In this document: positions 1 to 6,199 of the stretch, piece after piece
How the letters are laid out: each line of letters starts with the position of its first letter
Position numbering within the stretch: the stretch's first letter is position 1
From: an uncultured Mycoplasmatota bacterium
Lineage (GTDB): Bacteria; Bacillota_I; Bacilli_A; RF39; UBA660
Length of the DNA: 8,714 nucleotides
Reading direction: 5' to 3'
NCBI GenBank assembly: GCA_947643295.1
Contig: CANRVM010000046.1
Location: 1 to 8,714, forward strand
Translations under genes and position numbers: made by a program
Notes under the pieces: model-generated
What the model saw: only the letters and a program-made list of their open reading frames with translations
Told to the model about the DNA's origin: nothing
The model's database searches: none

Positions 1-2
1 CT

Positions 3-797
3 ATTAATATGGTATTTGATTTTATTCGCTGTTTACCAATTGCATATCAGAGAAAAATACTTGAGAGACTAAGAGATAAAGAAAAAATAGAGTTTATCAA
101 AGAAGAGGTAGAAGGATTAAGAGATAACCAATCTATGATGGATGAGGACAGTAAGAAAATAGATCTTTATTATCGAAATAATATTGGTGATTCTTTTAAT
201 ATTATCCATGAAATATGGCATGCTATCTTCTTAGATAAAGAGGTGGATACAAAGAATATGTTGTTAGAAAATCCAATTCTTTTAGAATATGAAATGTATG
301 TTTTTCTAAAACAAAGCGGGAGATACCAAGATTTAGAAGAAGATTTGGACCGTTATATACAATATCGCTTTCAAGAAACGTATCAATATGCTTTAGAAGT
401 TTTATTTAAAAATGATTTAATTTCCTTATATCAAAAGAATCAAATGCTGAACAGAGATATCATAGAAAGACATATAAGGCAGATAACTTTTAATCAAGAG
501 GAATATAGAGAGTATTATGAGGAAAAATTTAATTTTGTAGAAGGTGGTCATGTTTTGGACTCTTCCTTATTATTTCAATATATTTTACCAACTTATCTTG
601 CACCTACTATTGTAAAAGATGAAGATAGTATTTCTAAAATTATTCAGATTTCAGAAAATTTTTTAACAGATGATAAAATTCTGGATAAAGTAATAGGTAG
701 TTTAGAGGATGATAGAATAATAGATTGCTATACAAAATTTGATGAAAAGATAATACCTTTTAATAATGATAAAAAAGAAACTAAAATCTACAAATAA
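3..797 (+). CDS. Putative HExxH zinc metallopeptidase-like protein, possibly cut at the left edge
   Basis: The reading frame is open to the left edge. The first ATG is at 9, but no Shine-Dalgarno sequence precedes it, so the true start may lie outside; residue numbers below count from that ATG. The protein (262 aa or more) has no signal peptide or membrane helix. The key feature is HEIWH at residues 67-71, an HExxH zinc motif, followed by acidic residues E87, E93 and E95. E93 and E95 lie 26 and 28 residues after the first His, about where gluzincins such as M3 oligopeptidases place their third zinc ligand. Further on, H181 and the Tyr-rich stretch at 191-197 may correspond to the late His/Tyr region of M3 enzymes. 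This would make it a cytosolic peptidase, but it is much shorter than PepF (about 600 aa). The role is inferred from motifs only and the substrate is unknown. A 74-bp gap with its own promoter separates it from the next gene. Confidence 0.5.
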   Translation: MNMVFDFIRCLPIAYQRKILERLRDKEKIEFIKEEVEGLRDNQSMMDEDSKKIDLYYRNNIGDSFNIIHEIWHAIFLDKEVDTKNMLLENPILLEYEMYVFLKQSGRYQDLEEDLDRYIQYRFQETYQYALEVLFKNDLISLYQKNQMLNRDIIERHIRQITFNQEEYREYYEEKFNFVEGGHVLDSSLLFQYILPTYLAPTIVKDEDSISKIIQISENFLTDDKILDKVIGSLEDDRIIDCYTKFDEKIIPFNNDKKETKIYK

Positions 798-803
798 TAG
801 AGA

Positions 804-830
804 TTGAAACCTAGAAATTAATGTTATGAT
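804..830 (+). promoter_or_regulatory. Probable promoter of the HD-domain gene
   Basis: An extended -10 element, TGTTATGAT at 822-830 (TGn before TATGAT), lies 41 bp upstream of the HD gene start. A TTGAAA at 804-809 could be the -35, but the spacer is only 15 bp, so recognition probably rests on the extended -10. Confidence 0.45.
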
Positions 831-871
831 AAAAGAGATAAATAAAGTTAAAAAAAGAGGTGCCATAAAAG

Positions 872-1534
872 ATGAGTGTATATGAAGTGATTTTAAATAA
901 TCAAGAGTATTTAAAACTAACAGAGAAAATAGGCAAACTGAAATTTATTACAGATGGTAAATGGGATTGGGAACATGGATTAGGACATTACAAAAGAGTG
1001 GCATCTTATATGAAAACAATTTTAGAACAACTAGATGCTGATGAAAGAACAATAGAACTTGGTATGGCAGCAGCTTTATTACACGATATCGGTCTTAGTG
1101 AAAGTGGTCCTAATAAAATTGATCATGCTTTGATAAGTAGTAAAATATTTCGAAAGTTTTTAAAGGGTACAGATATTACTTTATCAGAAGAAGATATTTT
1201 AGAACACGCAATTAAAGACCATTCTAAAGGATTAGATATCCATTCCTTAATTGATCTTGCTTTGGTTTTAGCTGATAAATTAGATATTACTTATCATCGA
1301 ACCATAAATTCTAGTATACAGGATACTTTAAATAAAGAATTTCAAAAAATAAAAAAAGTAGATATTGAAATTACGAATCAGAATTTAATCGTAAAGTATA
1401 AAGTGGAAGGTAACTTTGATTTTAGTGTCGTTAAAGAATGGGAAAAAATGATAACGATTCCAAGAAAAGCAGCATCTTATTTAAAGAAAAACTGTATTTT
1501 TATGGTAAATGACAAAGTAATAAAAATAGTATGA
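872..1534 (+). CDS. HD-domain metal-dependent phosphohydrolase
   Basis: A 220-aa cytosolic protein of the HD superfamily. Visible ligands in order are H35/H39 in the first helix, H71-D72 in the signature LLHDIG, H85, H112 and H117 in the next helices, and D135 in the ADKLDI motif. The H...HD...D set is complete, so hydrolysis of a phosphate ester or nucleotide is expected. The two extra His residues suggest a two-metal site. The substrate cannot be read from the sequence. The C-terminal third (about 150-220) is beta-rich and belongs to no family I recognise. The start is supported by AGAGGTG at 856-862, nine bases upstream. The stop codon overlaps the start of the decayed rdgB (ATGA), so the two were once translationally coupled. 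That fits a former pairing of two housecleaning-type phosphohydrolases, which is inference. Confidence 0.8.
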   Translation: MSVYEVILNNQEYLKLTEKIGKLKFITDGKWDWEHGLGHYKRVASYMKTILEQLDADERTIELGMAAALLHDIGLSESGPNKIDHALISSKIFRKFLKGTDITLSEEDILEHAIKDHSKGLDIHSLIDLALVLADKLDITYHRTINSSIQDTLNKEFQKIKKVDIEITNQNLIVKYKVEGNFDFSVVKEWEKMITIPRKAASYLKKNCIFMVNDKVIKIV

Positions 1535-2003
1535 ATAAAGTAGCATTAGCAACCAATAATAAACATAAGTTAAAAGAATATAAACAAATAGTAAAAGATT
1601 ATAAAATTATTACATTAGAAGATATTTATTATCATAATGAAATAGAAGAGACAGGAGATACTTTTTTAGAAAACGCTTTGATAAAGGCAGAAACAATTCA
1701 TAATTATTTAAGGAATATATCGTTGTTTCAGAAAACAGTGATTTGTGTGTAGATTCTCTAAATGGAGTTACTAGAATATAGGGCTAGATATAGTGGAATT
1801 TATAAAGATGATAAAAAAATGGAGATAAGTTGAGAAAAGAACTAAAAGGTAAGAAAAAAGATGCCTCTTTTAATTGTACGATTGTAGTTTATTATCCAAA
1901 TGGAGAATACCAATCCTTTATTGGCAAAACAGAAGGAAAAAATAAAGTTTCTCATCGAGGACGTGCAATACAAGAAATGAAAAAAAGTTTTTGTATAGAA
2001 TAA
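1531..2003 (+). pseudogene. rdgB: Decayed XTP/dITP diphosphatase (RdgB/HAM1 family)
   Basis: Joining pieces from different frames recovers an RdgB/HAM1 protein, the enzyme that hydrolyses ITP, dITP and XTP to keep them out of DNA and RNA. Piece 1 (1531 to about 1712) begins VALATNNKHKLKEY and has the family's TF-ENA--KA block. The frame then shifts by 1722, where SENSDLCVDSLNG matches the usual ADDSGL-VDALNG block. This frame stops at 1779 (TAG). The original frame resumes at 1783 with ARYSG and stops at 1831 (TGA). The final piece (1830-2003) reads through a C-I-V core to NKVSHRGRA, the family's C-terminal signature. The conserved GFGYDPIF segment expected between FIGKTEG and NKVSHRGRA is absent, an internal deletion of roughly 30 codons. 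The D-D of the active-site block has become E-N. Three frame changes plus this deletion make a functional product very unlikely. An annotation taking only the first 73 codons (1531-1752) would describe a fragment. Confidence 0.88.
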
Positions 2004-2038
2004 AATAATATGACTCTATATTTATGAAAAAAATAAGT

Positions 2039-2044
2039 TATAAT
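2039..2044 (+). promoter_or_regulatory. Candidate -10 box for the dehydrogenase gene
   Basis: A perfect TATAAT lies 20 bp before the ATG at 2065, with no good -35 at 16-18 bp spacing. If used, the transcript would start near 2051 and keep only the AAGGTGA part of the ribosome binding site. A promoter further upstream, inside the decayed rdgB, is the alternative. Confidence 0.35.
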
Positions 2045-2045
2045 A

Positions 2046-2060
2046 GAAGGAGGAAGGTGA
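2046..2060 (+). promoter_or_regulatory. Strong double Shine-Dalgarno site
   Basis: GAAGGAGGAAGGTGA contains a full AGGAGG (2048-2053, 11 nt before the ATG) and a second AAGGTGA (4 nt before the ATG). It fixes the dehydrogenase start at 2065 and suggests strong translation. Confidence 0.7.
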
Positions 2061-2064
2061 TAAA

Positions 2065-2802
2065 ATGTTAGAAGGTAAAGTTGCTATTATAACTGGTGGA
2101 ACAAGAGGGATAGGCTTAGAAGTAGTTAAATTATTTAAAGAAAATCAAGCAGAAGTGATTCTTTTTGGATCTAGAAAAGAATCGGTTGATAAAGCAATAA
2201 GTTATTTAAAAAAGGAAGGATTAGAGGTTTTTGGATATTACCCCAATTTAAGTGATTATGAGGAGGTTTCTAAGACAGTAGATGAGATTAGAACAAGGTT
2301 TGGGCATATTGATATTTTAGTAAATAATGCAGGGATTTCTGCTAATAAAAAAATAGAAGATACAACTACAGAAGAGTTTCAAAATATTATGGATTTAAAT
2401 GTAAGAGCTATGTTTCATATGATAAAAGCAGTAACTCCCATTATGAAAGAACAAAAAGGAGGCGTAATCTTAAATACCTCATCTATGGTTAGTATTTATG
2501 GACAGCCATCAGGAGTAGGTTATCCAACTAGTAAATTTGCTGTCAATGGTCTTACAAAATCTTTAGCACGAGAACTAGCTCCCTCTAATATTAGAGTAAA
2601 TGCGATAGCTCCTGGTATTACCAATACAGATATGGTGAAAAGTCTTCCAAAAGAGATGATAGAACCATTAATTAAAACGATTCCTTTAGGAAGAATAGGG
2701 GAACCTCGTGATATTGCGAATGCTTTCTTGTTTTTAGCAAGTGATATGGCGAGTTATATTACAGGAGATATATTATCTGTAGATGGTGCTGCAAGGAGTT
2801 AA
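2065..2802 (+). CDS. SDR-family oxidoreductase, FabG-like
   Basis: A 245-aa classical short-chain dehydrogenase/reductase of full family length. The Rossmann nucleotide-binding motif TGGTRGIG is at 10-17, NNAG at 87-90 and N112 in LNV. The catalytic Ser-Tyr-Lys set is S140, Y153 and K157 (YPTSK). R38 after the second strand favours NADP(H) over NAD(H). The PG motif at 183-184 and the C-terminal DGA (240-242) are typical. The usual Asp of the D-V-S-D block after strand 3 is Asn here (N61), a mild departure. FabG reduces 3-oxoacyl-ACP in fatty acid synthesis, but many close relatives act on sugars or other alcohols, and no fatty-acid genes are nearby, so the substrate stays open. It is probably monocistronic, with a strong RBS in front and a terminator-like hairpin immediately after. 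Confidence 0.88.
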   Translation: MLEGKVAIITGGTRGIGLEVVKLFKENQAEVILFGSRKESVDKAISYLKKEGLEVFGYYPNLSDYEEVSKTVDEIRTRFGHIDILVNNAGISANKKIEDTTTEEFQNIMDLNVRAMFHMIKAVTPIMKEQKGGVILNTSSMVSIYGQPSGVGYPTSKFAVNGLTKSLARELAPSNIRVNAIAPGITNTDMVKSLPKEMIEPLIKTIPLGRIGEPRDIANAFLFLASDMASYITGDILSVDGAARS

Positions 2803-2805
2803 GAG

Positions 2806-2831
2806 AAAGATGTTTTAAAGCACCTTTTTTT
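2806..2831 (+). terminator. Probable intrinsic terminator after the dehydrogenase gene
   Basis: AAAGATGTT pairs with AAGCACCTTT (one mismatch, one G-T pair) in a hairpin at 2806-2827, followed by an uninterrupted T run to 2831. It starts four bases after the stop codon. The stem is not strong, but its position and T run fit. Confidence 0.6.
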
Positions 2832-2848
2832 AATGTCAATATACATTA
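2831..2848. repeat. Short inverted repeat in the intergenic region
   Basis: TAATGT and ACATTA form perfect 6-bp arms around a 6-bp centre, just after the terminator T run. It may be a protein site or chance in AT-rich DNA. The rest of 2803-3029 holds only the terminator and the promoter listed separately. Confidence 0.3.
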
Positions 2849-2967
2849 GGTATTTTCTCGTTAAAAAAACATATTTTATAATAAGGACTACAATTAGTAA
2901 TGATAAAACATTGAAAAAATTGTATAAAAAATCAAAGGATACCCCAATATAAAGGTGACGAATTTAT

Positions 2968-2996
2968 TTGACATTTTGGGATAAATTTGTTAGAAT
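2968..2996 (+). promoter_or_regulatory. Near-consensus promoter of the ankyrin-like gene
   Basis: A perfect -35 TTGACA (2968-2973), a 17-bp spacer and -10 TAGAAT (2991-2996) with an upstream TGn (2988-2990, extended -10). The predicted start near 3003 gives a 27-nt leader containing AAGAGGTG (3017-3024), 5 nt before the ATG. This looks like a strong housekeeping sigma factor promoter. Confidence 0.8.
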
Positions 2997-3029
2997 ATAT
3001 AACCAATCACATGAATAAGAGGTGTTAAA

Positions 3030-3710
3030 ATGTTTTATAACGAAGAAAAAACAATAAAGATGTGTGAAGAGGATCCGTCCCTGATTTTTGAATTAATGAG
3101 GGAAGGACATTTTGAATTTGTAGAGGAATTACTGGATAAAAAAGTTGTGAATATCAATACATTAGACGAAGCAAACAATGATATTATAACAAGACTTTTA
3201 CGTGCCAAGCAGTATCATTTAGTTTTAAAGTATATGAAAAAGAAAACATGGGATGTGAATCATCAAAATATTGATGGTAATACATTTGCACATTACTTAG
3301 TATCTATTAACTATGTAAATGTGTTAGAAATTATAAAAGAATTAAAGAAAAATAGAAAGTTTAAACCTAATATTAAAAATAAGAAGGATGAAACGATTCT
3401 TGATAAATCCATCAATGAAAACTATATTTATACAACACTTAAGATACTAGAAGATAAACGTTTTGATAATATTGATGTTACTTCTTTTCAAAAACTAGTT
3501 AAGACGTATATTAAAAATCCTGCCTATGGTAGATATTCTAAACTAGATAATTTAACATTTATTGTTAATAAGTTAGAAGAAAAAGAGAAGTTACTTCCTA
3601 ATGTAAAAAGTCTTGTGGATGAAATAAGTGATAACATGGAAATCATCAAAACCGATATTTTGAAGAATAAATTCCGTAGACTAGAAGGATTAATTAATGA
3701 GTTTGTGTAA
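3030..3710 (+). CDS. Ankyrin-repeat-like protein
   Basis: A 226-aa protein with no signal peptide or membrane helix, so probably cytosolic. Three to four helix-turn-helix units resemble degenerate ankyrin repeats: residues 41-74 (VNINTLDEANNDIITRLLR...), 75-111 (DVNHQNIDGNTFAHYLVSIN...) and 112-147 (KPNIKNKKDETILDKSINE...). Each starts with an N-x(4)-D/K-type turn followed by a G/E-N/T-x-h helix start. An N-terminal unit at 15-40 may be a fourth. Ankyrin repeats bind other proteins, and no enzymatic motif is visible. The C-terminal 70 residues are helical and lysine/glutamate-rich. The gene stands alone between two terminators with its own strong promoter, so its partner cannot be read from the neighbours. 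The repeat assignment is a remote match made by eye. Confidence 0.65.
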   Translation: MFYNEEKTIKMCEEDPSLIFELMREGHFEFVEELLDKKVVNINTLDEANNDIITRLLRAKQYHLVLKYMKKKTWDVNHQNIDGNTFAHYLVSINYVNVLEIIKELKKNRKFKPNIKNKKDETILDKSINENYIYTTLKILEDKRFDNIDVTSFQKLVKTYIKNPAYGRYSKLDNLTFIVNKLEEKEKLLPNVKSLVDEISDNMEIIKTDILKNKFRRLEGLINEFV

Positions 3711-3727
3711 AGTAAAATCCATAATAA

Positions 3728-3745
3728 ATTACTTTTAAAAGTAAT
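3728..3745. repeat. Perfect 18-bp palindrome
   Basis: ATTACTTTTAAAAGTAAT is a perfect two-fold palindrome without a spacer, 18 bp after the ankyrin-like gene and about 45 bp upstream of the next promoter. With no loop and no T run it does not look like a terminator, so a dimeric-protein site is possible. Function unknown. Confidence 0.5.
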
Positions 3746-3754
3746 AAGTATGGT

Positions 3755-3791
3755 AGTATTGGTATCTGATTGCCAATATTTTCTTTTTGTT
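3755..3791 (+). terminator. Intrinsic terminator-like hairpin after the ankyrin-like gene
   Basis: AGTATTGGTA (3755-3764) pairs with TGCCAATATT (3771-3780) over 10 bp, including two G-T pairs, around a 6-nt loop. The T-rich tract TTCTTTTTGTT (3781-3791) follows. Its end overlaps the first bases of the next promoter's -35, so the two units are packed back to back. Confidence 0.65.
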
Positions 3792-3818
3792 GAAAAAGTG
3801 TATTTTTGCGAGTATAAT
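3790..3818 (+). promoter_or_regulatory. Promoter of the miaB operon
   Basis: -35 TTGAAA (3790-3795), a 17-bp spacer and a perfect -10 TATAAT (3813-3818). The ATG of the first gene lies 32 bp downstream, preceded by GGAGGG at 3837-3842. No other convincing promoter is seen before miaB, ymcA or the deacetylase, so this one probably drives all four genes. Confidence 0.8.
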
Positions 3819-3850
3819 AGAGTAGATATATATTTTGGAGGGATAAAACA

Positions 3851-4414
3851 ATGAAAATTGAATATCAAAGTTTAAAGGATAATAATGAGTATATTATGTG
3901 TAATTTGAAATTACAATTAAATTTACTTCTAATAGAAACATTAGATAATATTCCAAATTATATTAGAAAAGAAATAAGGAATATGAATGAAAAAGCAGTA
4001 GAATATGAACAGGAAACAGGAGAGTTTGTCTCGAACGTCGTATTTCGAAAAGATAGTACATTAGGACAATTTATTGAAGAAGATGAGTATGATATGTTTC
4101 AAAATATGGATTTGAAAATTACTTATAACAAGATAGTAGGAGCTTTGAAAAGGGCTACTAATATAGATGAGATTAAACTAATTAACGGATACCTTTTACC
4201 ACTATTTATGTCAGAAACAGAAGAAGAACTACAAGAAATATTAATAAATAGTAGTGATTCTGTAAAGCAATTTATTTTAGAAAGTGATGGTATTACAGAG
4301 GATATTGACAAGATAGATAAGCAAGGGATTTATCTAGTATATGAAGATGAAAGATTAGAAGAAAGAAATTTCAATGAGAATTTACCAAAGAAAATGATAA
4401 AGAAAGCAGACTAG
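3851..4414 (+). CDS. Unrecognised acidic protein, first gene of the miaB operon
   Basis: A 187-aa protein I do not recognise. The start is well supported by GGAGGG 8 nt upstream and a consensus-type promoter. The sequence is rich in Glu and Asp, has one cysteine (C17) and has no signal peptide or membrane segment. It looks mostly helical. The N-terminal 50 residues hold a hydrophobic strand or helix (LKLQLNLLLIETL) followed by a basic helix. Acidic helices span about 73-85 and 122-157, and the last ten residues are basic. It sits 15 bp upstream of miaB in the same orientation with no terminator between, so it should be co-transcribed with miaB. This is context only; a role in tRNA modification would be a guess. 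Confidence 0.75.
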   Translation: MKIEYQSLKDNNEYIMCNLKLQLNLLLIETLDNIPNYIRKEIRNMNEKAVEYEQETGEFVSNVVFRKDSTLGQFIEEDEYDMFQNMDLKITYNKIVGALKRATNIDEIKLINGYLLPLFMSETEEELQEILINSSDSVKQFILESDGITEDIDKIDKQGIYLVYEDERLEERNFNENLPKKMIKKAD

Positions 4415-4429
4415 AAGGGTAGTGGAGAA

Positions 4430-5860
4430 ATGAATTTACCTGATTATAAAGAAGCAAAAAAGAGGGAAAAAAAGGATTACAAAGTAGTAAATTATGAAAT
4501 AGACAAAAAACTTATCCACAAATTTTGTGGAAAAACCTATTTTTTAAAGACTTATGGTTGTCAGATGAATGAACATGATAGTGAAAATATATCTGCTATG
4601 TTAGAAAGCTTGGGGTTCAAAAGAACGGATAACTATATAGAGGCAGATTTAGTCCTATTAAATACTTGCTCCATTCGAGAAAATGCCCATAATAAAGCAT
4701 TTGGAATGCTTGGAAGATTAAAACATATAAAGGAAAATATTAACAAAGATTTAGTAATTGGCATTTGTGGTTGTATGGCCCAAGAATCTGGAGTAGTAGA
4801 AGATATTTTGAAAAAATATAAATTTGTCAATTTTGTTTTTGGAACTCATAATATGAATGAACTTCCACAAATTGTATTTAATGCGATAAAAAAAGAAGAG
4901 CAAATCATAGAAGTTTATTCGAAAGAAGGAGACTTAATTGAAGAAATGCCAGTAAAAAGAGAACATCATCATAAAGCTTATGTTAATATTATTTATGGTT
5001 GTGATAAATTTTGTACTTATTGTATTGTACCTTTTACAAGAGGAAGAGAGCGAAGTAGAAGAAAAGAAGATATTATAAAGGAAGTAGAAGAATTAGTAAA
5101 AGAAGGATACAAAGAAGTTACCCTTTTAGGACAAAACGTAAATGCTTATGGAAAAGATATCTATACAGATTATGGCTTGGGAGAATTATTAGAAGAGGTG
5201 TCTAAGACGAATATACCAAGAGTTCGTTTTATGACTTCTCATCCTTGGGATTTTTCTGATAGTATGATTGAAAAAATTGCAAAATATAAAAATATCATGC
5301 CTCATATCCATTTACCAATTCAATCAGGAAGTAGTAGAATTCTAAAAAAGATGGGTAGACGATATACAAAAGAAGAATATTTAGAGCTTTTTAATAAAAT
5401 AAAGAGAACCATTTCTAATGTAAGCATTTCTACGGATATTATTGTAGGTTTCCCGGGAGAAGAGGAAGAAGACTTTTTAGAAACTTTGAAGATATGTGAT
5501 TATTGTAAGTTTGATAATGCCTTTACTTTTATTTTTTCAAAAAGAGAAAATACGCCAGCTGCTAAATTAAAAGATAATATTACCAAGGAAGAAAAGGAGA
5601 GTCGTCTTCAAAGATTAAATGAGGTAGTAAACCATTATTTCCTTGAGAATAATAAAAAATTAGTCGGAAAAACGGTGGAAGTACTAACAGAAGGGAAATC
5701 AAATAAACCTGGTATGTATTATGGATATACAGATACGAATAAACTCATTAACTTTACAGGAGAAGAAATCACAATTGGAGATATAATAAAAGTAGAAGTT
5801 ACAGATGCGAAAACGTGGAGTTTAGATGGATGTGCAAAAGTTATTACAAAAAGTAGATGA
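4430..5860 (+). CDS. miaB: tRNA-2-methylthio-N6-dimethylallyladenosine synthase MiaB
   Basis: A 476-aa radical-SAM methylthiotransferase that converts i6A at position 37 of UNN-decoding tRNAs to ms2i6A, using two [4Fe-4S] clusters and SAM. The N-terminal UPF0004 domain carries the three auxiliary-cluster cysteines: C44 (KTYGCQMNEHD), C80 (NTCSIRE) and C115 (GCMAQ). The radical-SAM cluster motif C-x3-C-x2-C is C191, C195 and C198 (YGCDKFCTYCIVP), followed by RGRERSR at 204-210. The C-terminal TRAM domain is about 408-474. Length and motif order fit MiaB rather than MtaB or RimO. The N-terminal extension with KEAKKR resembles Bacillus MiaB and supports the ATG at 4430. AAGGG (4415-4419) is the likelier RBS; GGAG at 4424 is too close to the ATG. 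ymcA follows with an overlap, as it follows miaB in Bacillus. Confidence 0.96.
   Translation: MNLPDYKEAKKREKKDYKVVNYEIDKKLIHKFCGKTYFLKTYGCQMNEHDSENISAMLESLGFKRTDNYIEADLVLLNTCSIRENAHNKAFGMLGRLKHIKENINKDLVIGICGCMAQESGVVEDILKKYKFVNFVFGTHNMNELPQIVFNAIKKEEQIIEVYSKEGDLIEEMPVKREHHHKAYVNIIYGCDKFCTYCIVPFTRGRERSRRKEDIIKEVEELVKEGYKEVTLLGQNVNAYGKDIYTDYGLGELLEEVSKTNIPRVRFMTSHPWDFSDSMIEKIAKYKNIMPHIHLPIQSGSSRILKKMGRRYTKEEYLELFNKIKRTISNVSISTDIIVGFPGEEEEDFLETLKICDYCKFDNAFTFIFSKRENTPAAKLKDNITKEEKESRLQRLNEVVNHYFLENNKKLVGKTVEVLTEGKSNKPGMYYGYTDTNKLINFTGEEITIGDIIKVEVTDAKTWSLDGCAKVITKSR
5817..5820 (+). promoter_or_regulatory. Ribosome binding site of ymcA inside miaB
   Basis: GGAG lies 5 nt before the ATG at 5826, within the last codons of miaB. 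It supports a start that overlaps miaB by 35 bp. The next in-frame ATG is 33 codons in and would remove the conserved first helix. Confidence 0.6.
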
Positions 5861-6164
5861 TTTAATTCTCTTTGTAAAGGAAAGTAAAGAATATCAACTA
5901 TGCCTAGAAGCGAAAGAAAAAATGAGTGAAAATAAAGAATTAATGCAATTAATAGAGGAAGTGAAAAATCTTCAAAAACAATACATTCGTAGTAATAATG
6001 CTAAAGAAGACAAAAAAAAATTAGATGAAAAGATAGAAGTATTAAATGAAATACCTCTTTTTGTAACTTATAATCAAAATTTAGAAGTTGTAAACCAAAA
6101 ATTACAAATAATCGAGGATGAAGTAAATCATTATTTTTATTCTAAATTAAATAAGAGTATTTAA
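5826..6164 (+). CDS. ymcA: YmcA/YlbF-family regulator
   Basis: A 112-aa all-helical cytosolic protein of the Com_YlbF family. It reads through a first helix (VDDLILFVKESKEYQLC), an E-A-K-E-K-M turn, a long charged helix (34-75), a P-x(5)-Y segment at 77-82 and a final amphipathic helix (84-104). In Bacillus subtilis, YmcA works with YlbF and YaaT as a complex that helps RNase Y mature particular mRNAs and affects competence, sporulation and biofilm formation. Bacillus YmcA is about 143 aa, so this copy is shorter at the C-terminus. Its only cysteine is C26, so any cluster binding through C-terminal cysteines would not apply here. The order miaB-ymcA matches Bacillus and favours YmcA over YlbF. 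The 35-bp overlap with miaB suggests coupled translation. Confidence 0.82.
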   Translation: MDVQKLLQKVDDLILFVKESKEYQLCLEAKEKMSENKELMQLIEEVKNLQKQYIRSNNAKEDKKKLDEKIEVLNEIPLFVTYNQNLEVVNQKLQIIEDEVNHYFYSKLNKSI

Positions 6165-6199
6165 TGAAAAAATAGAGAATACTAATAATAGGTGATGAT

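Noticed and set aside
1531..1752. A genuine 73-aa small protein
   Set aside because: Its sequence is the N-terminal part of RdgB, and the rest of that protein is found just downstream in shifted frames, so it is a fragment of a pseudogene.
1994..2020. Inverted repeat TATAGA/TCTATA with a 15-bp loop after the decayed rdgB
   Set aside because: It has short AT-rich arms, a long loop and no T run; too weak to call a terminator or operator.
2877..2882. TATAAT as an additional promoter for the ankyrin-like gene
   Set aside because: No recognisable -35 lies at the right distance, and a far better promoter is found at 2968-2996.
3524..3868. Minus-strand reading frame of 114 codons
   Set aside because: It lies opposite the ankyrin-like gene's end, crosses a terminator and promoter, is rich in Ser/Leu/Ile as expected from reversed AT-rich coding DNA, and has no RBS.
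4123..4311. Minus-strand reading frame of 62 codons
   Set aside because: It is antisense to the 187-aa gene, Ser/Ile-rich low-complexity sequence with no recognisable motif; a shadow frame.
4633..4830. Minus-strand reading frame of 65 codons
   Set aside because: It lies wholly antisense to the conserved part of miaB and has no family resemblance.
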